From a virus, in IMG/VR virus record IMGVR_UViG_3300003324_000061, positions 4,053-24,660 of that record: a stretch of DNA of 20,608 nucleotides. One strand, written 5' to 3'. This document shows, piece after piece, positions 6,428-12,089 of this stretch (its first letter is position 1; every line of letters starts with the position of its first letter). Both the position numbers and the translations under genes were made by a program. The notes below the pieces were generated by a model. That model worked only from the letters and a program-made list of their open reading frames with translations. It was not told where the DNA came from and searched no databases.

Positions 6428-6751
6428 TTGAGAGGCTATTTAAAATTGATCGAAGCTCCAATTAAACACCGTGGTTCTGTTGCAGAACTATCTGTTTGTA
6501 CGTATCTACTAAGAAAAGGTTATGAAGTATTTAGAAACGTAAGCCCTTCTGGCTTATGTGATATCGTTGCTTGGAACCCAAGTACGGGCGAGAAATTGCT
6601 TTACGATGTTAAATCTTCTACAAGAATGTATTTAAGAAAAGATGGTACAAAGAACCCCGGTGCACGCAAGAACCTATCTACCGAACAAACCGCTTTAGGT
6701 GTTCGCCTTATTGAGTATGATCAAGAAACAGGAGACGTGACCGAACACTGA
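6428..6751 (+). CDS. PD-(D/E)XK endonuclease, I-SspI/PDDEXK_5-like
   Basis: This 107-residue protein shows the full PD-(D/E)XK nuclease pattern. HRGSVAELSVCTYLLRKGYEVF supplies the helix with its conserved Glu. SGLCDIVAW supplies the catalytic Asp, and LLYDVKSST supplies the D-x-K active-site strand. The arrangement G-x-AE ... SG-CD ... VKS matches the small family whose founder is the group I intron homing enzyme I-SspI. Related stand-alone copies occur in phages, where homing or branched-DNA roles are possible. No intron is evident around it. The frame opens at TTG 6428. A second TTG at 6446, with AGAGG (6431-6435) upstream, would give MIEAPIKHRG and may be the true start. Confidence 0.8.
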   Translation: MRGYLKLIEAPIKHRGSVAELSVCTYLLRKGYEVFRNVSPSGLCDIVAWNPSTGEKLLYDVKSSTRMYLRKDGTKNPGARKNLSTEQTALGVRLIEYDQETGDVTEH

Positions 6752-6789
6752 AGCTGGGGAAATGGCATTCTAAATGCGGAGGTAGGTCA

Positions 6790-7182
6790 ATGGGTACGGG
6801 GCAATTAAACATAGAAGAAGAACAAGAGAAGGATAAGAAGATTGTGGCTTTGAAACTTATTACTGGTGGGAAGGATAGTGGTGGAGGAACTGGGAACTAT
6901 TTGCTGGATATGGAAGTAGGTACGGTTTTCTTCGTACAGGAAAATAGAGGTACAGATTTCGTTCTGGGAATGTTTCACCTAGTAGCGAAAGATGGCAAGG
7001 TAATTGCCCTGGAAGGACCTGCTACTCAGGGACAACGCCTCTACGTAGACCCTTACCGATTTGCATTAAAGTATAATCTGTACTACACTGTAGGAATGAT
7101 TGGTCCAAACCAAGAAGAACAAGAAAGTAAAGACCATGAGCAAAGTGATCGGGCTGAAGGGGACGGAAACGGAGCGGCGTAA
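6790..7182 (+). CDS. Hypothetical protein, beta-rich with charged tails
   Basis: This 130-residue protein has GGAGG (6778-6782) 7 bases before its ATG. The core (about residues 18-108) alternates hydrophobic strands with glycine-rich turns (GGKDSGGGTGNY), suggesting a small beta-barrel or sandwich. Both ends are highly charged: EEEQEKDKK at the start and EEQESKDHEQSDRAEGDG at the end. The acidic C-terminal tail recalls proteins that mimic DNA or that interact with replication proteins, but no family is recognised. It lies just upstream of the DNA polymerase and overlaps the next small gene by 47 bases. Confidence 0.75.
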   Translation: MGTGQLNIEEEQEKDKKIVALKLITGGKDSGGGTGNYLLDMEVGTVFFVQENRGTDFVLGMFHLVAKDGKVIALEGPATQGQRLYVDPYRFALKYNLYYTVGMIGPNQEEQESKDHEQSDRAEGDGNGAA

Positions 7183-7315
7183 GGACTGGCTCTCGATGAT
7201 CGAGTTGCGGAAGAACTACGATTATTTTCGGAACATCGATGTTTCTATTGCAACTATCGATAAAAACAGGTATAATTACTTCCTAGACAAATATGTAAAG
7301 GAGGGGGTACATTGA
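7136..7315 (+). CDS. Small basic protein upstream of DNA polymerase
   Basis: This 59-residue protein is taken from the ATG at 7136 (MSKVIGLKGTETERRKDWL). An in-frame TTG at 7100 would add a lysine-rich leader but has no ribosome site. The sequence is helical and charged, ending KYVKEGVH. The stop is directly followed by the polymerase TTG start (TGA then TTG), so it probably couples translation of the polymerase. GGAGGGGG near its end serves as the polymerase ribosome site. No family is recognised. Confidence 0.6.
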   Translation: MSKVIGLKGTETERRKDWLSMIELRKNYDYFRNIDVSIATIDKNRYNYFLDKYVKEGVH

Positions 7316-9301
7316 TTGAGACTAGTAATTGATATTGAGTGTAATGCTCTTAGGAACCCTACTAAGATTTGGGTGATTGCGTGTAAGAATATTGACACGG
7401 GTGAACTCAATATCTTCAGGAGGGTGAGTGATGATCTTCATCAGAAACAAGAGGCTATTGATCTGTTGTCTAGGGCTGTCCTATTCGTTGGCCATAATTG
7501 GCTTGAGTATGACTATCCCGTTCTTAATAGGCTACTTGGTTTTAGCCATCCCAATATTTCTGATGTATCTATTGATACGCTCATTCTATCGAGGCTTGTT
7601 GATTATTCTAGGAAGGGCGGACACTCAATAGAACAGTACGGAGTAGAGTTTGGATTAGAGAAGGGGAAGTTTAATGACTGGTCCAAATACTCTCAAGAGC
7701 TGGAAGACTATTGTGTTAGAGACGTTGAGATCTGCAGTAAGATTTACGATAAGTATCTTAGGATTATCACTGATCCTGATTGGCAGCAATCAATCCGGCT
7801 TGAGCATCGCTTTCAGCTGGTTGCCAACGATCTGCATAATAACGGGTTCGGCTTTGATGTTGGATCTGCTACTAGATTACTTGCGAGAGTAGAGAAGGAA
7901 CTTAAAGAATTAGATGATAAAATCCTTAAGGCTTTCCCTCCTAGAGAAGTTCTTATTCGGGAGTTCTGCCCAAAAGCAACTAAATTTGGTACAATTAACC
8001 GATCCTCAGTCCCAAGGTCGCTACACACTAAAATTCACGAATTCGAAGTGGGTAAGACTTATCGACATACAAGACTGGAAGATTTTAATCCTTCGTCCCA
8101 CAAACAATTAATTGAGGTATTGAACAATGCAGGATGGCGACCAACAGATAAAACCACAACCCATATTGATACAGAGCGTCAGTTATCCATACTGGGCCGC
8201 TCTAATAGAAGCGGGAGCGTCGATAGCAGTATCAGCGACGTTGATATATCTGCTCTTAAAGCTAAGTTGGAAGTTCTTCGGGTAACAGGTTGGAAGATTA
8301 ACGAAGATAACTTAAGTACTTTACCGGACACTGCTCCGGAACCTGCTAGGCTCCTAGCCAAGAGAATACTCCTGGAAAGTCGGCGTCGGTCGCTCACAGA
8401 ATGGTTATCTCTGTGTTCCGAGGATGGCCGCATACACGGTAAATTCCAAGGCATAGGAGCCTGGACACATCGGATGTCCCATCAGCAGCCTAACACTGCA
8501 AACATCCCGAGAGAGTTAAAAGAGGATGGTTCTCCTAAGCTTCTAGGCAAGGAGATGCGTGAGTTATGGTGTGCTCCCCGTAATAGGTTGCTGGTGGGCG
8601 TCGATGCAGAGGGTATTCAGCTTAGAGTGTTTGCGCACTACATCGAAGATCAGGAGTTTACCGATGCGCTCGTCCACGGTAAGAAATCAGACAAAACTGA
8701 TCCGCATTCGCTCAACCAGAGAGTACTTGGTTCTAACTGTAAGACCCGCCAAGCTGCAAAACGATTTGTCTACGCGCTACTATTGGGCGGAGGCATTACA
8801 AAACTTAGTCAAATTCTTGGAGCGTCAGAGTCCGACACAAAAGAAGCTCTTAATCGTTTACTTCGAAAGTACACTGGGTTTGCGAGGCTCAAAAAGGAAA
8901 CTTTTCCGCGCGATGCTCGAAGAGGCTATTTCGTGGGACTGGACGGTCGTAAGGTATCCATACCGGGAGAGTCTCAGCGAGACAGAGAACACCTCGCAAT
9001 GTCTGGATACTTACAAAATGGAGAGGCTATCATTGTTAAGCGGGCAGCAATCATTGTCGATACTGCCCTTCATGAAGAAAAGAACTTGAAGAAGTGGATG
9101 TTCGTTGATATAGTCCATGATGAATTACAGTCAGAGGTTAGGCATGACTGGCATCTGGCAGAAAGGGTGGCGAAGATTAAAGCTCAAGCAATCGAACAAG
9201 CAGGTAAAGATTTGAATTTAAAATGTCCTATGGCCGGAAGCTATTGGAATGACGATCACAATAAACCTACGATAGGGAAGAATTGGTATGTCACTCACTG
9301 A
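7316..9301 (+). CDS. DNA polymerase, family A, T7 gp5-like
   Basis: This is the replicative polymerase with proofreading (661 residues; T7 gp5 is 704). The exonuclease domain has Exo I IDIECNAL (Asp 6, Glu 8), Exo II VGHNWLEYD (about 58-66) and Exo III YCVRD (132-136). The polymerase domain has motif A VGVDAEGIQLR (about 427), motif B AKRFVYALLLGGG (about 480) and motif C VHDE (about 600). Motif B keeps the Lys and the Tyr that in T7 (Y526) allows dideoxynucleotide use. The ending GKNWYVTH parallels T7's GPNWAICH. The start is TTG at 7316, 8 bases after GGAGGGGG, giving MRLVIDIEC, which aligns with T7's MIVSDIEAN; no ATG fits. It is somewhat shorter than gp5, so a full T7-type thioredoxin-binding loop cannot be confirmed. 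It should work with the helicase at 3096 and the SSB at 9443. Confidence 0.97.
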   Translation: MRLVIDIECNALRNPTKIWVIACKNIDTGELNIFRRVSDDLHQKQEAIDLLSRAVLFVGHNWLEYDYPVLNRLLGFSHPNISDVSIDTLILSRLVDYSRKGGHSIEQYGVEFGLEKGKFNDWSKYSQELEDYCVRDVEICSKIYDKYLRIITDPDWQQSIRLEHRFQLVANDLHNNGFGFDVGSATRLLARVEKELKELDDKILKAFPPREVLIREFCPKATKFGTINRSSVPRSLHTKIHEFEVGKTYRHTRLEDFNPSSHKQLIEVLNNAGWRPTDKTTTHIDTERQLSILGRSNRSGSVDSSISDVDISALKAKLEVLRVTGWKINEDNLSTLPDTAPEPARLLAKRILLESRRRSLTEWLSLCSEDGRIHGKFQGIGAWTHRMSHQQPNTANIPRELKEDGSPKLLGKEMRELWCAPRNRLLVGVDAEGIQLRVFAHYIEDQEFTDALVHGKKSDKTDPHSLNQRVLGSNCKTRQAAKRFVYALLLGGGITKLSQILGASESDTKEALNRLLRKYTGFARLKKETFPRDARRGYFVGLDGRKVSIPGESQRDREHLAMSGYLQNGEAIIVKRAAIIVDTALHEEKNLKKWMFVDIVHDELQSEVRHDWHLAERVAKIKAQAIEQAGKDLNLKCPMAGSYWNDDHNKPTIGKNWYVTH

Positions 9302-9443
9302 TTTGACTATTGACGAGAAGAAAGATTTGTACTACGATCTTGTAGAAGGAGACAGCATTCCTTGGGGCTTTAGCCAAGCAGAGCTGGACTATCTGAAAGA
9401 ACTTGTAGTGACTGATATTGACGCGGAGGAAAAGCGTAGCTAA
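9288..9443 (+). CDS. 51-residue acidic protein between polymerase and SSB
   Basis: An ATG at 9288 inside the last codons of the polymerase gene, after GGGAAG, opens a 51-codon frame ending in TAA. The TAA overlaps the SSB start (TAATG). The product (MSLTDLTIDEKKDLYYDL...) is acidic and helical, with no membrane span or known motif. Tight coupling at both ends suggests a role linked to polymerase or SSB dosage, but this is inference from position only. Confidence 0.65.
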   Translation: MSLTDLTIDEKKDLYYDLVEGDSIPWGFSQAELDYLKELVVTDIDAEEKRS

Positions 9444-9955
9444 TGGCGAATAAGACGTATTATTTTAGTGGTAAAGCTAAGTTCGGACCTAGGCTTATTA
9501 AGCCTGACTTAGAATACCGATGTTGGAATGTTGTCCTTTACTTAGATGATAAATCCTTAGAGCAGTTCAGGAAGCTCAAGGATGGGGCAGACGGTATCGA
9601 AGGGATCATGAATGAACTCAAGCAGGATGAAGATGGGTTCTACGCAACCTTCAAGAGACCTATGTCAAGAACTTACAATGGAAAGGAACAAGCATTTACT
9701 CCGCCTGTGGTCATTGGCGCAGACAACATGCCATGGCAAGATCACCGATTGATTGGTATCGGTTCTGATCTCACCGTTAAGTGTGAATGGTATTCGTTTA
9801 ACAAACCTTTCAAGAAGAATACGAAGGGTTCTGCCATTAGGCTGGTATCAGCTAGGGTTGACAACCTAGTTGAATATACTCCTCAGAAGGATTACTCTGA
9901 GGAAGAGGTCAAGATGGTTAAAGGATTGCCTGAACAACCTAAGCAGTACTTTTGA
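9443..9955 (+). CDS. Single-stranded DNA-binding protein, T7 gp2.5-like
   Basis: This 170-residue protein fits the phage gp2.5-type OB-fold ssDNA-binding family in length, placement after the polymerase and ending. It opens with beta-rich sequence (KTYYFSGKAKFGPRLI). Aromatic and basic residues suited to ssDNA contact are spread through RCWNVVLYLD and ATFKRPMSRTYNG. DLTVKCEWYSFNKPF and IRLVSARVDNLVEY are typical late strands. A short acidic segment (DYSEEE) precedes the C-terminus, which ends in Phe as in T7 gp2.5, where the terminal Phe and acidic tail contact polymerase and helicase. The tail here is less acidic than in T7. The start overlaps the previous stop (TAATG), with GGAGG (9425-9429) slightly far upstream. 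Confidence 0.85.
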   Translation: MANKTYYFSGKAKFGPRLIKPDLEYRCWNVVLYLDDKSLEQFRKLKDGADGIEGIMNELKQDEDGFYATFKRPMSRTYNGKEQAFTPPVVIGADNMPWQDHRLIGIGSDLTVKCEWYSFNKPFKKNTKGSAIRLVSARVDNLVEYTPQKDYSEEEVKMVKGLPEQPKQYF

Positions 9956-9969
9956 CAAGGAGGTTGACA

Positions 9970-10092
9970 ATGGATGAAAACAAAACCAAAACATATACAA
10001 TCCAAGGTTGGAAAGCTGGATTGCTCTTCGCGTATCTTCTAACGTGTGTTTTAGCAATGCCTATTCTGGTATACAAAGTTTTCTTTCATTAG
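9970..10092 (+). CDS. 40-residue single-span membrane micropeptide
   Basis: AGGAGG (9958-9963) stands 6 bases before the ATG, one of the best ribosome sites in the window. The 40-residue product has a polar N-terminus (MDENKTKTYTIQG) and one transmembrane helix (AGLLFAYLLTCVLAMPILVYKVF) ending in FFH. The function is unknown. It is one of several tiny one-span membrane proteins here (172, 4673, 11871, 13459), each with its own good ribosome site. Confidence 0.7.
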   Translation: MDENKTKTYTIQGWKAGLLFAYLLTCVLAMPILVYKVFFH

Positions 10093-10126
10093 GTACATTC
10101 CGTACCCAATAAGAAGGAATCCTAAC

Positions 10127-10318
10127 ATGGACAAGAAGTTCTCTGCTTTGGCTAAGGGTGGTGTTACGTGGAAAGCCACCTATGAGGAAGCTGAAGAGGC
10201 CGCTAAGCGGGCGGTCAGCCAGCACGCTTACAACGGCGGCTCGGCCGAAGTGATCGTCATTCAGGCGGTCTCTGTGGTTAAGGCGCCCGTGCCTCAAGCC
10301 GAAGTGACGAAGCTCTAA
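10127..10318 (+). CDS. Small, likely highly expressed Ala-rich protein
   Basis: This 63-residue protein has AAGGA (10114-10118) 8 bases upstream of its ATG. The middle is an alanine/glutamate-rich helix (YEEAEEAAKRAVSQHAY), followed by a hydrophobic strand (AEVIVIQAVSVV). Third codon positions are strongly G/C, unlike the AT-rich flanking genes, and a near-perfect terminator follows 37 bases after the stop. This points to heavy expression of a small soluble protein. The family is unknown. Confidence 0.75.
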   Translation: MDKKFSALAKGGVTWKATYEEAEEAAKRAVSQHAYNGGSAEVIVIQAVSVVKAPVPQAEVTKL

Positions 10319-10355
10319 TAGCTGACGGTTAGCGCCTCAGCAAGGGTTGGGTTCT

Positions 10356-10391
10356 GCGGAGCTTTCCCTGCACAAAAGCTCCGCTTTATTT
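10356..10391 (+). terminator. Strong intrinsic terminator before the RNA locus
   Basis: GCGGAGCTTT (10356-10365) pairs perfectly with AAAGCTCCGC (10375-10384) around a 9-base loop. TTTATTT (10385-10391) follows. It should end transcripts from the 2454-10318 block and so insulate the RNA locus, which must have its own promoter or receive read-through. Confidence 0.93.
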
Positions 10392-10411
10392 CATTAGCGA
10401 GTACTAACCAC
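10389..10411 (+). promoter_or_regulatory. Candidate phage promoter, copy 2 of the shared motif
   Basis: TTTCATTAGCGAGTACTAA (10389-10407) repeats the pattern at 2421 (TTTCATTAG-N-GA-N-TA-N-TA). It sits on the T-run of the terminator and directly in front of the ORF-free structured tract. By analogy with SP6-type promoters, transcription would start near 10408-10412. Evidence is only the shared motif and shared context. Confidence 0.45.
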
Positions 10412-10476
10412 AGACGCTACAAGTAAGGTAGCTCAGCGCCCTAACTCGGCTGTTTACCGTAACGGGCAGTCCAGAC

Positions 10477-10558
10477 TTCCCAATGGCGGCGACGGTGTTC
10501 CCCACAGTGGGACCAATAGGCCGTAATCTGAGGTTCGATACCCTCACGTCGAAGGGAA
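10477..10558 (+). other. tRNA-like module in the RNA locus
   Basis: TTCCC (10477-10481) pairs with GGGAA (10554-10558), and inside it CGACG (10490-10494) pairs with CGTCG (10547-10551). A 5-bp hairpin with a 7-base loop (10497-10513) sits where an anticodon arm would be. TGAGG (10529-10533) and CCTCA (10542-10546), around a loop starting TTCGATA, mimic a T arm that stacks directly on the acceptor-like helix. There is no D arm and no CCA, and the T-like loop has 8 bases, so this is not an ordinary tRNA. Confidence 0.5.
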
Positions 10559-10714
10559 ATGGCTCGGGAGTTGTGTACCCGACTCGCATGAGCCTGCCTA
10601 GGATCGTTCCTACGTCCAAAGTAGGTAGGCTGTGGCTCAACCAGCCTGAAGACACGATAGCCGGACACTGGACTGGTGGACACCCGGCACTATGTTGGAA
10701 GGACTGAAGAAATA

Positions 10715-10822
10715 ATCCCGAACGGTGAGGGTCACTCCGACGGCGTCCTGACTACCCGCTTCGAGCAAGATACCCTCCAATGTGAAGGCAGGCAACCGTA
10801 CTCTTAGAGTATCATTCGGGAT
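10715..10822 (+). other. Multibranch RNA domain closed by an 8-bp stem
   Basis: ATCCCGAA (10715-10722) pairs with TTCGGGAT (10815-10822). Inside are CGGT/ACCG (10723/10795), GAGGGT/ACCCTC (10727/10772) and the hairpin TACTC-TTA-GAGTA (10799-10811). The nesting is consistent, with no clashes. Confidence 0.65.
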
Positions 10823-10856
10823 CAAATTCCCTAAGCCTGACAGATAGCTTAGGTCT

Positions 10857-10880
10857 CGCAGAGCCCTAACTGCGAAGGCT
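10857..10880 (+). other. H-type RNA pseudoknot
   Basis: The hairpin CGCAG (10857-10861)/CTGCG (10870-10874) has the loop AGCCCTAA. Its AGCC (10862-10865) is complementary to GGCT (10877-10880), two bases after the stem. This gives a compact H-type pseudoknot next to the 7-bp hairpin at 10830-10853. Confidence 0.55.
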
Positions 10881-10990
10881 AAAAACAAACTAGGCGAATA
10901 CAAGGTGAACCGCTCTATCCACCCAATCCGGTGACAGACGTGATCAGTCCTGGCATATCGCAGCACTTGCGGCTAAGTGCCCTACTGCGG

Positions 10991-11273
10991 GGAAAGTCCG
11001 ACTGCGACGGTGGCGCACTCCTTAGATGGAGGACAAATTGGGAGAGGAAGAAGCCGAACCAACCAGCTAACTGCTGGAGAGCAACCGAACCATACTCCGT
11101 TCCCCGAATGTGCAGAGGATTAAAGGATGGTATGTGATTCCATCGGCAAGCGGGAGAGAGGAGTAAGCTAGGTCCTAACTGACGCGACAATAGACAAGGG
11201 ACTTCTGTAGTACGGAAGACTCCCGGCTGTGTAACCTGTACGAGGTTCGATCCCTCTGAAAGATCCAAATAGG
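10991..11273 (+). other. RNase P-like sequence blocks within the RNA locus
   Basis: GGAAAGTCCG (10991-11000) is identical to the universal CR-I block of bacterial RNase P RNA. AGGATTAAAGGATGG (11116-11130), with the hairpin GATGG/CCATC, resembles the CR-III region GGGTGAAAGGG plus hairpin, and lies at about the E. coli distance from CR-I. GATCCAAATAGG (11262-11273) resembles GGCCAAATAGG after a short hairpin (GAGG/CCTC, 11242-11256). The order is correct. The P4 partner of the first block (expected AGTCGGCT) was not found, so a complete RNase P RNA is not supported. Confidence 0.35.
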
Positions 11274-11410
11274 TGGCGGGAAAGTTACATGGCTAAATGG
11301 TGGGTGCAACCACGCTGTCGTTAAGTTGCCGTTAGGGAAGCACGTGATGCAAAGACGTGCCGTCTGTAGGTGCCATCATCCTAAGGAGGATTGAAGCCTA
11401 CGAATAGACG

Positions 11411-11495
11411 GTTCTCGTTGGGGAGAGTATCCTAGAAATCCCCGTGGAGGTTCAAATCCTCATAGACTGGCGGAAATGGCATACGCGACGAGAAC
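11411..11495 (+). other. RNA domain closed by a perfect 8-bp helix
   Basis: GTTCTCGT (11411-11418) pairs with ACGAGAAC (11488-11495). It encloses GGGGA/TCCCC (11420/11439) and a T-arm-like hairpin GAGG-TTCAAAT-CCTC (11447-11461). It stacks directly on the helix CGTCT/AGACG (11361/11406) with its inner helices GTAGG/CCTAC and ATCCT/AGGAT. Confidence 0.65.
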
Positions 11496-11746
11496 CCGAC
11501 CCGTAATACCCGGATCAAGAAGGGCCTTCTGAAGGTATCCAGAAGTCCGGAGCAGCTCTGATGTAAAGCATGAAGCGCTTAATCCTTGAGGAATAAGGAT
11601 GAACTGAGTAAGGAGCGCATGAGTGTGAAGGGCCGCCCTCCCTTAGTAGCCTTTGAAAACCTCTTGATACATAAGAGGTGAGTATGCGAAGGGGACAGCT
11701 GCGTAAGACCATCACATCGGAGTACCTACCCTCAAGTTATGTAAAT

Positions 11747-11795
11747 GGAGGTGGAGCATGCTGAAACTACCTGGCCCACAGGTACAGCAACCTCC
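11747..11795 (+). other. Three-helix 3' terminal RNA domain
   Basis: GGAGGT (11747-11752) pairs with ACCTCC (11790-11795). GCTG/CAGC (11760/11785) and TACCTG/CAGGTA (11768/11779) nest inside. It is the last helix of the dense tract, so it may mark the RNA's 3' end; no U-tract follows. Confidence 0.6.
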
Positions 11796-11810
11796 TTAAC
11801 AAGAAGAGGG

Positions 11811-11847
11811 TGGGGGCAGAGACCTCAATAGAAAGAGGGAGCCCCCA
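11811..11847 (+). other. GC-rich leader hairpin before the 11871 gene
   Basis: TGGGGGC (11811-11817) pairs with GCCCCCA (11841-11847), and CCTC/GAGG (11823/11835) pairs inside. It ends 13 bases before the ribosome site of the 11871 gene (AGGAGAG). No U-run follows, so it is more likely a processing, stability or translation-control hairpin than a terminator. Confidence 0.5.
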
Positions 11848-11870
11848 CAAACCTCCAACAGGAGAGTCCC

Positions 11871-12089
11871 ATGAAGAACCACAGTCTTTTGCGGGAGTTC
11901 CTTGAGTTCAAGCAGCTTATGGCTGCAGACGATTTGTTCAAGAAGAAAGAAGAGAAGAAGGAAGAAAAGAAGCCTTGGCACGCTAGTATTAAGCCGAATA
12001 CATTCTTCAAGATTTACCTCATTCTGGTGATCCTGTATCCGGTAATTGGTAAGCTGTATACGATGCTTCTCCTCAAATTATGGCAGTGA
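11871..12089 (+). CDS. 72-residue membrane protein with charged linker
   Basis: AGGAGAG (11860-11866) precedes the ATG. The N-terminal 40 residues are helical and end in a run of alternating Lys/Glu (FKKKEEKKEEKKPW). A transmembrane helix follows (FFKIYLILVILYPVIGKLYTMLLL). The predicted topology is one or two membrane passes with a cytoplasmic charged coil. No family is recognised. The 3' end overlaps the start of the nuclease gene at 12080, coupling the two. It is the first gene after the RNA locus, so its mRNA may begin within that RNA. Confidence 0.7.
   Translation: MKNHSLLREFLEFKQLMAADDLFKKKEEKKEEKKPWHASIKPNTFFKIYLILVILYPVIGKLYTMLLLKLWQ

Larger units (their letters stand above)
10411..11796 (+). 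ncRNA. Large ornate structured non-coding RNA locus (about 1.4 kb)
   Basis: No open frame here has a ribosome site or protein-like composition, and stops occur in all phases. Base composition is balanced, unlike nearby AT-richer genes. The tract is filled with perfect inverted repeats that nest into one RNA-like architecture, all consistent with the + strand. Examples are GCTAC/GTAGC (10416/10428), the tRNA-like module 10477-10558, GCCTA and CCTAC paired with GTAGG and TAGGC (10596-10630), an 8-bp closed multibranch domain (10715-10822), CCTAAGC/GCTTAGG (10830/10847), a pseudoknot (10857-10880), GCACGT/ACGTGC (11340/11355), three stacked helices (11361-11410), an 8-bp closed domain (11411-11495), GCGCT/AGCGC (11575/11614), CCTCTT/AAGAGG (11660/11673) and a final three-stem domain (11747-11795). 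The phage-associated GOLLD and ROOL RNAs are of this kind, and RNase P-like blocks occur inside, but I could not assign a family. It may be one RNA or several processed RNAs. Ends are estimates. Confidence 0.75.

Noticed and set aside
10483-11268. Several 60-120 codon frames on both strands in the structured tract
   Set aside because: They have no ribosome sites and no protein-like composition, and they overlap perfect RNA helices. They also contradict one another in strand.
11239-11270. GAGG-TTCGATC-CCTC followed by GATCCA, read as a normal tRNA 3' end
   Set aside because: No matching 5' acceptor strand, D arm or anticodon arm at the right distance. It fits a hairpin of the large RNA better.
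10391-11870. Group I or group II intron, or tmRNA, as explanation of the structured tract
   Set aside because: No split gene flanks it, no domain V-like hairpin or tmRNA tag frame was found, and no group I core could be traced by eye. A covariance search is still needed.
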